Part shown: positions 42,270 to 49,109 of the stretch, piece by piece
Layout of the letters: every line of letters begins with the position of its first letter
Numbering within the stretch: position 1 is the first letter of the stretch
Origin: Flavobacterium johnsoniae UW101
Lineage (GTDB): Bacteria; Bacteroidota; Bacteroidia; Flavobacteriales; Flavobacteriaceae
Length of the DNA: 64,000 nt
Assembly: GCF_000016645.1 (NCBI RefSeq)
Contig: NC_009441.1
Coordinates: 992,001 to 1,056,000 of the forward strand
Direction of reading: 5' to 3'
Translations under genes and position numbers: made by a program
The notes under the pieces: generated by a model
Database searches by the model: none
What the model saw: only the letters and a program-made list of their open reading frames with translations
What the model was told of the DNA's origin: nothing

Positions 42270-43342
42270 TGGAAATAATGAATAAAGTAGAGGTGCTAAA
42301 CCCTATGACATATTTCAATACCGTAGCAATGGAAATACAAGATATATGTATTGCTAATGATTTTGATTTTGTGCACATTTCTGATGCAATGGGATGGACT
42401 ACTTCCAATTTAACAGCAATTGAAAAACTGAATAAAAAAGAAATTGGAAACATTTGTAGTGTTTTACAAAAAAGAGAATTGATCGAATATTTAATTTCAT
42501 TTCAAAAAAATTATAACGAATCAAAGAAGAAAGCATTAGTAGACTACAAAGAAAATATAAGTATATACAAAAAGGTTAAAAGAATAGATGGCTTACTAAA
42601 AGGAGAGTTTACTTCAAGTATTGATCTTTTGGGCGATATTTCGGACTTTTTGGGCATAGAAAATGAAAAAAATATATTTGAAGAAGTTCAGAAAAATATC
42701 GCCTTATATAGAATTTCTAATTTTGTACCAGACAATCTAAACCTATATGCTTGGTTAAAAAGAGGCGAATTAGACTTTTATAAACTAGATTTGCCGGATT
42801 ATAGTGAAGAATTATTTTTGGATTGGATTAATTCAAATGTTTGGAAAAAACAATTAAGTAATGCAAATTACTTTTTAAGTATACCAAATATATTAAGAGA
42901 GTTTGGTGTTGGTCTTGTTTATACACCTTATTTGGAAAAAACAGTACACGGTGCGGTAAGATGGTTTGACGGAAAACCTTTAGTTCAAATATCTGACAAA
43001 GGAAAGTGTTTAGCTACTGCATGGTATACATTATTCCATGAATTTGGGCATGTCATTAAGCATAGAAATGATGAAATTTTTGAAGGAAATTTAGATCTTC
43101 CGAAATCTAAAATAAATAAAAAGGAACAAGAGGCTAATTCTTTTGCATACGAATATCTGTTCAATGGGGATGGATTAAGGAAATGGTTATTCGGACAAAG
43201 AAACCAGTTTGTAGATTACTCATTTGTAGATAATACAGCCGCTAAATTTAATGTGCCAAAAATATTTGTTGCCTACTGGATGAAAAAAGCATTCATAAAA
43301 ACGAAAGCTGTGAATGATAATTTACCGAATGTATCATTTTAA
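42269..43342 (+). CDS. ImmA/IrrE metallopeptidase domain protein, antitoxin candidate, 357 aa
   Basis: A C-terminal zinc peptidase domain carries HEFGH (His257-His261) and the downstream EANSFAYEYLF. The N-terminus (about 15-70) is helical, like a weak helix-turn-helix (FDFVHISDAMGWTTSNLTAI). This layout (HTH plus ImmA/IrrE) is typical of antitoxins or repressors paired with HigB-like toxins. A GTG one codon earlier (42266) is also possible. It belongs with the 41862 gene. Confidence 0.85.
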   Translation: MEIMNKVEVLNPMTYFNTVAMEIQDICIANDFDFVHISDAMGWTTSNLTAIEKLNKKEIGNICSVLQKRELIEYLISFQKNYNESKKKALVDYKENISIYKKVKRIDGLLKGEFTSSIDLLGDISDFLGIENEKNIFEEVQKNIALYRISNFVPDNLNLYAWLKRGELDFYKLDLPDYSEELFLDWINSNVWKKQLSNANYFLSIPNILREFGVGLVYTPYLEKTVHGAVRWFDGKPLVQISDKGKCLATAWYTLFHEFGHVIKHRNDEIFEGNLDLPKSKINKKEQEANSFAYEYLFNGDGLRKWLFGQRNQFVDYSFVDNTAAKFNVPKIFVAYWMKKAFIKTKAVNDNLPNVSF

Positions 43343-43423
43343 GAATTAGTTATTTAATATATAAGGAAAGTTAAATGAAAAAAGTCATATTAACTAAAAA
43401 TTGATTTTAAAAAATATACTACT

Positions 43424-43894
43424 ATGATAACTATACATCAAGCCTGTGACTATATAATTTTCAGATTAAAAAGTGAAGAAAGTGGTTCTTTAAATCATTT
43501 AAAACTTCAAAAGCTATTATACTATGTTCAATCATGGCATCTTGCTTTTTATGGCACTCGTTTTTTCGATGGTAAGTTTCAAGCATGGATTCATGGTCCA
43601 GTTAACAGAGCCATATATGATAGATTTAAAGATACTAAATATATGTATTCCACAATTGATTTAGACGATCTTTCAGACACTGAAATTACTACAAAATTAC
43701 CGCTCGAAGTGAAAGAGCACATAGACGTTGTTTTAGAAACGTATGCTGGCTTTTCAGATACAGATCTTGAAAGCAAAACACATCAGGAAGAGCCATGGAT
43801 AAATGCTAGAAAGGGATTCAAACCCTCAGAAAGATGTGAAGTTGAGTTAGATGAAAAAATCATGGAATCATATTTTAAATCTCGATTAAATTAA
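43424..43894 (+). CDS. Panacea (SocA/DUF4065) antitoxin-like protein, module 2
   Basis: The domain is clear: LNHLKLQKLLYYVQSWHLAFYG, FQAWIHGPVNRAIYDRFKDT and HQEEPWINARKGF. Length 156 aa is normal. It is only moderately similar to module 1, so a recent duplication is unlikely. Its stop and the start of the partner overlap by one base (TAATG). No consensus promoter is seen in the 81 bases before it. Confidence 0.9.
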   Translation: MITIHQACDYIIFRLKSEESGSLNHLKLQKLLYYVQSWHLAFYGTRFFDGKFQAWIHGPVNRAIYDRFKDTKYMYSTIDLDDLSDTEITTKLPLEVKEHIDVVLETYAGFSDTDLESKTHQEEPWINARKGFKPSERCEVELDEKIMESYFKSRLN

Positions 43895-44646
43895 TGCCGC
43901 GTAAAAATGATGATAAAGGCAAAAAACGTTTAGTTCCAATTGAGCCAGCATCTGAGCATTCACGTTTATTGCCAAAAGATAATTCAAGCGTTAGTAAATT
44001 ATATTGGTCATTTGGTTTTAAATTCTATAAGCAGATAGATAAATTTGGTTTTAGCAATATTAGAATGGAATGGTTTTCATCAGTATTGGAAAGACTGCGA
44101 CAAACCTCTAAAATGGAATACACAGGAATGTCAGAAGTTCTTGAAGGTGGCTATAGGTATCATATAATAAATTGGGAATCAAAGAAATGCCCACTTACCA
44201 GAACGGAATTTGACTGGATAGATCCGGTTTACTTAAAGAATGAAATTGAATATCCTTTTTGTCAATTCCATATATCCAAGGCTACAGGACGAATAATTGG
44301 TTTCTGGGATGAAAATAATGTTTTTCAGATAATATTACTTGATCCATTACATAATTTACAGCCCTCAGCTAAAGTACAATATGAGATAAGAGACACTTTT
44401 CCAGTCATGAGTGAGTATGATTCATTGTGGTTAGATTTACATAACATAATGGATAAATCCTGCAACCATGACGATTGTTCAACATTGAAGCAATTACGAG
44501 ATTTGCCAACTGGAATTACTAATTCTAACATCATAATGGCACACCTTGATGATTCTTATTTTGAAGAATATTCCAAAATTTCTAAAGGAAAGACTATTAG
44601 GCAAATTTTAGAAGCTGGAATATTACATTATAGTGAAAATCCGTGA
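43894..44646 (+). CDS. Putative toxin partner of Panacea module 2, 250 aa
   Basis: The basic N-terminus (MPRKNDDKGKKR) is followed by FGFKFYKQ, VLERLRQTSKMEYTGM, GYRYHIINW and CQFHISKATGRIIGFWDENN then VFQIILLD. These blocks occur in the same order in the shorter partner of module 1. About 90 extra C-terminal residues are specific to this protein. No known catalytic motif is visible. Toxin role is inferred from the coupled Panacea gene. Confidence 0.75.
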   Translation: MPRKNDDKGKKRLVPIEPASEHSRLLPKDNSSVSKLYWSFGFKFYKQIDKFGFSNIRMEWFSSVLERLRQTSKMEYTGMSEVLEGGYRYHIINWESKKCPLTRTEFDWIDPVYLKNEIEYPFCQFHISKATGRIIGFWDENNVFQIILLDPLHNLQPSAKVQYEIRDTFPVMSEYDSLWLDLHNIMDKSCNHDDCSTLKQLRDLPTGITNSNIIMAHLDDSYFEEYSKISKGKTIRQILEAGILHYSENP

Positions 44647-44667
44647 TTACATCTAAAATTTTCTATT

Positions 44668-44874
44668 ATGAAAAATAAACTAATTTCATTACTACAAAAA
44701 TTACTTATGGAAACAAACCATATAGATATGATTGGTATAAAAGTCTCTATATTGGAAAGCAAAGCATTTTTAGCTAATCCTAGGACAATTGGTGAAATTA
44801 GAAATATTTTGGATAATGTAAACGCATATATTGAATTACCTAATGATGCAAATAAAATAAAAATTGAAAGTTAA
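44668..44874 (+). CDS. Uncharacterised small protein, 68 aa
   Basis: A small helical protein (start MKNKLISLLQKLLMETNHID) beginning 21 bases after the module 2 toxin gene, so it may be the third gene of that unit. It has a plausible amphipathic helix and no other motif. Confidence 0.5.
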   Translation: MKNKLISLLQKLLMETNHIDMIGIKVSILESKAFLANPRTIGEIRNILDNVNAYIELPNDANKIKIES

Positions 44875-44976
44875 TTGAACGCATAAATTAGAAATATTAA
44901 AAATCCATTACTAGGTGTTTTTTTTTATTTAAACCTTCTTCATGTATTTTAATATCTTAGTATAAAGAAAACAAAC

Positions 44977-45627
44977 ATGGAAAAAAGTAGATTTGAACAT
45001 AATTTCATAGAAAAATTGAATAAAAATTATCCAAAATTTTCTAAATATTTCGAATTTAGATTAGAAGTATTTTGTGAATTCAATACTCTAATTTATGAGA
45101 TAAATAAATGTTTAATTCTTGAACTTGATAGAGCAGCCATTACCCTAACAAATCATATGTTAGAGCGTCTTTTAAAACTTACATTGATTTATAATGATGT
45201 TGGAATAGGGCCAATAGAAATTGATAAATGGTCAGAAGCTTTTGAAGAACCCAATACAAATTTTGGAACTATTGATTTGGGTAATTCAATTGAACGATGC
45301 AAGAAATTTGGACTGATTTCAGATACTGAAAAAATATATTTGTTTGATACTATTCGTGTATTAATGAGAAATGGATTTTCGCATGCTGATTCAAGTAATA
45401 TACTTGCCAGTTTACCTGATGAAACAATAATGTTTCAAGGAAGTCTCCTTAATCCAAATGCAGGATTAAAAGAAGTTTCCATAAATCAAAAAATTATGCC
45501 GACTTTCCAAGCTTTACAAATGGAAGATTTTGCTAAAAACAGTTCTCATCCTTACTTTGATTTTGTCTTCAATTTAATATTTAAAATTGAAAACCGACTA
45601 AAAGATAAGTTCCAAACTACAGAATAA
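44977..45627 (+). CDS. Uncharacterised helical protein, 216 aa
   Basis: A mostly helical cytoplasmic protein. The segment RAAITLTNHMLERLLKLTLI and the later RVLMRNGFSHADSSN suggest a HEPN-like bundle (the R-N-x-x-x-H pattern, here RNGFSH, is the kind of motif seen in HEPN ribonucleases), but this is not confirmed. It sits in the toxin-antitoxin-rich island behind its own leader. Confidence 0.6.
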   Translation: MEKSRFEHNFIEKLNKNYPKFSKYFEFRLEVFCEFNTLIYEINKCLILELDRAAITLTNHMLERLLKLTLIYNDVGIGPIEIDKWSEAFEEPNTNFGTIDLGNSIERCKKFGLISDTEKIYLFDTIRVLMRNGFSHADSSNILASLPDETIMFQGSLLNPNAGLKEVSINQKIMPTFQALQMEDFAKNSSHPYFDFVFNLIFKIENRLKDKFQTTE

Positions 45628-45654
45628 CTATCTTATTTTAAAAATTTGCTAAAT

Positions 45655-45882
45655 ATGGATTGGAATGTTTACCCTCAAAATATACCTCATACTTCAAGGA
45701 CATATCTTGTCTCAATAAAAAGACCTTATGAAAACGGCGACTTTACATTTAACTACATAGCTTATTACAATGCCGATACTAACCATTGGCATAAATGTGA
45801 TGGTTTTGATGATGATAGCATTAAAGATATTATAACAGAAGAAGTTACTGCATGGCAGAATGTCCTGCCATTTTTATCTTAA
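45655..45882 (+). CDS. DUF551-like protein, 75 aa
   Basis: The protein starts WNVYPQNIPHTSRTYLVSIK at its second residue and ends HKCDGFDDDSIKDII with AWQNVLPF. That is the layout of DUF551 (a Trp-Pro start, a strand with 'YLV', an aromatic middle and a 'W' end), a family found in phages and mobile DNA. ATG 45655 is chosen over the TTG at 45646. Role unknown. Confidence 0.65.
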   Translation: MDWNVYPQNIPHTSRTYLVSIKRPYENGDFTFNYIAYYNADTNHWHKCDGFDDDSIKDIITEEVTAWQNVLPFLS

Positions 45883-45935
45883 TTTCAATATTGAGCAAAA
45901 CAAAATTTATATATATAAGAAGGTAAATAAGAATA

Positions 45936-46054
45936 TTAGGTTACACACGTATATCACTCCCTTTTTTAATTATCTAATGATGTCAAACGTTCCTATGGAA
46001 CGTAAAACATTTCTACAATATAATTTTCTATCGACGGGATGTTCCTACGGAACA
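45936..46054. repeat. Palindromic element C, right copy (inverted)
   Basis: The conserved 26-bp block (45936-45961) is followed by ACGTTCCTATGGAACGT (45987-46003) and TGTTCCTACGGAACA (46040-46054). This is the reverse of the left copy at 34947-35060, so the pair encloses about 10.9 kb. Confidence 0.85.
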
Positions 46055-46065
46055 AAATATAGAAC

Positions 46066-46103
46066 GAAAAAGGGCTGTTTCAAAATTGAAACAGCCCTTT
46101 TTC
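46066..46103. terminator. Bidirectional terminator at 46066
   Basis: An 18-bp perfect stem (GAAAAAGGGCTGTTTCAA and its complement) with a two-base centre lies between the island end and the convergent bacilliredoxin gene. It has A and T runs on both sides. Confidence 0.9.
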
Positions 46104-46147
46104 TAAACTTTGTATCTCTGTAACTTTGTTACTTTGAACCTATTAAA

Positions 46148-46558
46148 TTAACAAAACTCGTTAAACGCATCTTGCAAATTCTCAGCGATCATTTCAGCTG
46201 GACGTCCTTCGATATGATGACGCTCTAACATGTGAACCAATTCTCCGTTTTTGAACAAAGCCATAGATGGCGATGATGGAGGAAAAGGAAACATGTGTTG
46301 TCTTGCAGCATCAACCGCTTCTTTGTCAACACCAGCGAAAACTGTAATTAGGTGATCTGGTTTTTTAGCCCCTTGTAAACTCATTTTTGCTCCCGGACGT
46401 GCATTTCTAGCAGCACAACCGCAAACAGAGTTTACAACAACTAAAGTGGTACCTTCAGCTTTGATAGCATTCTCAACAGCTTCAGCACTATGTAAATCTT
46501 GAAAACCTGCAGCTGTTAATTCAGCTTCCATTGGTTTTACCATGTCTAGTGGATACAT
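46148..46558 (-). CDS. brxB: BrxA/BrxB-family bacilliredoxin
   Basis: Bacilliredoxins remove bacillithiol or related mixed disulfides from proteins. The active site CGC is in [16 protein letters not shown], followed by [15 protein letters not shown] and [19 protein letters not shown]. From ATG 46558 ([14 protein letters not shown]) the length is 136 aa, normal for the family. The frame is open to 46615, but that extension does not match the family. The A and B forms cannot be told apart. Confidence 0.9.
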   Translation of the reverse strand: MYPLDMVKPMEAELTAAGFQDLHSAEAVENAIKAEGTTLVVVNSVCGCAARNARPGAKMSLQGAKKPDHLITVFAGVDKEAVDAARQHMFPFPPSSPSMALFKNGELVHMLERHHIEGRPAEMIAENLQDAFNEFC

Positions 46559-46697
46559 ATTTTTATTTTTTAAAATTTTACTTTTGATCTGCAAAGTTAC
46601 AAAGTTTACTCGCAACTAGTTAATTTGAAGTATAAAGTTTTGTTATAGTTCAATATTAAAATTTAAATCAAAAGAAAATTATTACGCCGCAAACAAT

Positions 46698-47129
46698 CTA
46701 AAGTGTATCATCTTTTATTTTCTTATGAGGAAATTCATAATTGTACTGCTTCAAATGGCTGTTTCTTCCTTTTACCTTATGTCTGGTTTTTAAAACGGTA
46801 GATTTATCCTGTTCAGAAATATCAATTGTTGAAATGAAATTGGCAAAAAACTTTTTAAGTATTTGTATCTTATCTACTTCGATAGAGTAGATTATTTTTT
46901 TCCCTTTATTTTTTATATTTACCAGATTTGCTTTTTTTAATTCCAGCAAATGTTTAGAAATTGTTGATTGTGCAAATGGCAGTAGTTCGACAATTTCACC
47001 ACAAGTTCTATTGTTTTTTTTCCATAAAAGAGTCATAATATGAATTCTAGTCGAATGCCCCAGTGCTTTACAAATTTCACCAATTACTTCTGTTTCTTTA
47101 TCAAATTTTATTTTTTTACGATTTCCCAT
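46698..47129 (-). CDS. ArsR-family transcriptional regulator, 143 aa
   Basis: A winged helix-turn-helix repressor. The HTH covers about residues 15-85 (ICKALGHSTRIHIMTLL, then GEIVELLPFAQSTISKHLLE). No clear Cys metal site of the ArsR/SmtB type is present; Cys20 and Cys43 are isolated. The C-terminal 40 residues are basic (KTRHKVKGRNSHLKQ) and unusual. A palindrome GTTAT-CGTTA-ATAAC lies just upstream of the start and may be its operator. Confidence 0.85.
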   Translation of the reverse strand: MGNRKKIKFDKETEVIGEICKALGHSTRIHIMTLLWKKNNRTCGEIVELLPFAQSTISKHLLELKKANLVNIKNKGKKIIYSIEVDKIQILKKFFANFISTIDISEQDKSTVLKTRHKVKGRNSHLKQYNYEFPHKKIKDDTL

Positions 47130-47135
47130 TAATTC

Positions 47136-47150
47136 GTTATCGTTAATAAC
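47136..47150. promoter_or_regulatory. Operator candidate upstream of the ArsR gene
   Basis: GTTAT, CGTTA and ATAAC form a 5-5-5 inverted repeat seven bases upstream of the ArsR ATG. Autorepression is usual in this family, but binding is inferred. Confidence 0.4.
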
Positions 47151-47291
47151 CGATTATATAAGGCAAATCTAAATGTTATCCTATTTTTATTACCTCCCCA
47201 AAAAGTTATTAAAACCAAAAAATAAGACATTTTTTCATCCTTTAGCTCTTTCCTTTAATTAGGAATCTAAAAGACTTCTTAAACAAAAAAA

Positions 47292-48467
47292 TTATTTTAA
47301 AGCCACACGAAACAATGCTTTAATAAAAGGCAGTTTGGGACATTTCAAAATTACTTTAAGATCTTCTGCCAGGTTTGTTTCTTCGTCAAGAAATTTAAAG
47401 ATCAAAGCAGGATTTCCTTTTTTGAATAAAGATGAAAAAACTGTACTTCCTAATTCATTATGACGATAAAGGATATCTAAAAGAAGTAAATCATAAAACC
47501 AGAATCGGCTTTTTTTATGAAATGCTTTCATACTGAGCGGAGCCGAAGTATTATTTTGAAGAAATTCCACTAATTCCGATGATTTTTTATCCGAGTTTTT
47601 AAACGTATAACCTGTGCTGGCTTTTGTCCATCCGCCCGCGGTGCCAATATTTAAAACCCGTTTGGTATTCTTTTTCCAAAAAGGGTAACAGGTCATGGGA
47701 ATACTTCCCTGCTCCTTTTCTATAATTTCAAATTTATTAATTCCGAGTTTTTTCAAATACAGTTGAATCTCCTTTTCATATTCTTCTGCAGTAAGCAGTT
47801 TTTCTGAAAACAGTGTATATTCAACCAATGCTTCGGTTTTCGAAGCTGGCAAAACATACATAAATCTTGTATTCCCTTTCTGCTCTACCGAAAAATCCAT
47901 GAAAGTTGCCTCATCCGGATTAAAAACTTCTGATTCTGATTTTACAAACCAGCCCGTAAAATGCTGGTGCAAAACAGGATATTTCGTTTGGCTTTCGGCG
48001 AAAGCCTTAGTATATATGCTGTTGAATAAATAATCGCAGGTATATCGATTCTCTTCAGTTCCAACAAAAACATGTGTTTCGAGTTCGTTGATATCCGTTA
48101 CTTTTTCATTTAAAAAAGTAATATTCGATTGATTTGAAATGGCTTCGAAAACAAAATTATAAAAATCTAATCCGCTGATTTTATTATATGTGTAAGGCTT
48201 CAAATCCAAATTGCATTTAAAATTTTCATTGGCAAACAAGGCCGAATCCCATTTTTTTGAAACAACCGGATTCCATACACTTTCTGTTTTTTCCCAAAAA
48301 CACCAGGTTCTGTCATTTGTTTTCTTCAAATCCTGATCCAGCAGCAGAATAGTTTTATCTGTGAATTTTCCAGATAAAACCATTTTGTAAATGGTCATTA
48401 AAGATGCAAGACCTGTTCCAGTAAAGATATAATTGAAATGTTTAATTTGCGAAGAGTTCATTCTCAA
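47292..48467 (-). CDS. crtY: Lycopene beta-cyclase (CrtY type)
   Basis: This enzyme cyclises lycopene to beta-carotene on the way to zeaxanthin or flexirubin-associated carotenoids. The FAD-binding start is YIFTGTGLASLMTIYKMV (residues 13-30), followed by the family signature DRTWCFWE. The later NIGTAGGWTKASTGYTF is also typical. Length 391 aa is normal. Other crt genes are not in the window, so it stands alone here. Confidence 0.9.
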   Translation of the reverse strand: MRMNSSQIKHFNYIFTGTGLASLMTIYKMVLSGKFTDKTILLLDQDLKKTNDRTWCFWEKTESVWNPVVSKKWDSALFANENFKCNLDLKPYTYNKISGLDFYNFVFEAISNQSNITFLNEKVTDINELETHVFVGTEENRYTCDYLFNSIYTKAFAESQTKYPVLHQHFTGWFVKSESEVFNPDEATFMDFSVEQKGNTRFMYVLPASKTEALVEYTLFSEKLLTAEEYEKEIQLYLKKLGINKFEIIEKEQGSIPMTCYPFWKKNTKRVLNIGTAGGWTKASTGYTFKNSDKKSSELVEFLQNNTSAPLSMKAFHKKSRFWFYDLLLLDILYRHNELGSTVFSSLFKKGNPALIFKFLDEETNLAEDLKVILKCPKLPFIKALFRVALK

Positions 48468-48480
48468 AAATAAGAAAAAT

Positions 48481-48945
48481 TTATTCTTGTAGTTTTTCTA
48501 AAAGTACTTTAAAATCTTTAGATGATAAATAGTTTGAATATTGAAAGACAATCTCATTTTTCTCATTCAAAACACACAAAACCGGATATGCAATTTGATT
48601 GTCTTGAGTTCCCAATTGCAAAGCCAGTTCATGAATACCGACATTATTTCCAGAAGGCTGATATTTAAAAGTTTGATTATTAAACGTAATATCTCGTTTT
48701 TCTTCGGCATTGAAACTAATGAAATAGAAATCAGAGTTTAATTTTTCGATGATTTCTTGGTTTTTGAAGGTCGCTGTTTTCATTCTTTGGCAAAACTGAC
48801 ACCAGTTGGTATGAATGAAAACAATGGTTTTTCGTTTTTGAATTTGCTGTAAACTGTCTATTTCTTCAAAAGAATTGTTTTTCAGCTGACAGAAACCCGT
48901 TGCTGAAATCCCGAAGAAGAAGATTAATAGAAATAGCTTTTTCAT
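48481..48945 (-). CDS. Thioredoxin-fold protein, 154 aa, exported
   Basis: A signal peptide (1-19, ending ATGFC) precedes a thioredoxin-like domain with the active site Cys47-Gln-Phe-Cys50 (THTNW-type sequence IHTNWCQFCQRM). The fold is of the DUF255/thioredoxin_7 kind. It lies 13 bases upstream of the crtY gene end on the same strand and downstream of the TonB receptor, with a REP-like doublet in between. Periplasmic disulfide handling is the likely role, perhaps for the receptor cargo. Confidence 0.85.
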   Translation of the reverse strand: MKKLFLLIFFFGISATGFCQLKNNSFEEIDSLQQIQKRKTIVFIHTNWCQFCQRMKTATFKNQEIIEKLNSDFYFISFNAEEKRDITFNNQTFKYQPSGNNVGIHELALQLGTQDNQIAYPVLCVLNEKNEIVFQYSNYLSSKDFKVLLEKLQE

Positions 48946-48971
48946 TTTGATTTTAGTTGTGTTATTGTTTT

Positions 48972-49102
48972 AACACATAGAAACATAGATTTTTTTCTAT
49001 TTTAAAGATTACAAAGAAGCTCGCTTCTACACATAGCAACTATGTGAATTAATGCAAGTGAAACGCCTTTAAACACAAAGTTAAACTATGTTTCTATGTG
49101 TT
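48972..49102. repeat. REP-like doublet E between thioredoxin-like and TonB receptor genes
   Basis: AACACATAGAAACATAG (48972-48988) and CTATGTTTCTATGTGTT (49086-49102) are perfect inverted repeats. Inside lies a second hairpin CACATAG-CAA-CTATGTG (49030-49046). The design matches the other dispersed doublets in this window. Confidence 0.85.
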
Positions 49103-49109
49103 TAAACAG

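Noticed and set aside
45860..46123. Plus-strand ORF of 87 aa
   Set aside because: It runs through element C and the terminator hairpin, so it is a chance frame.
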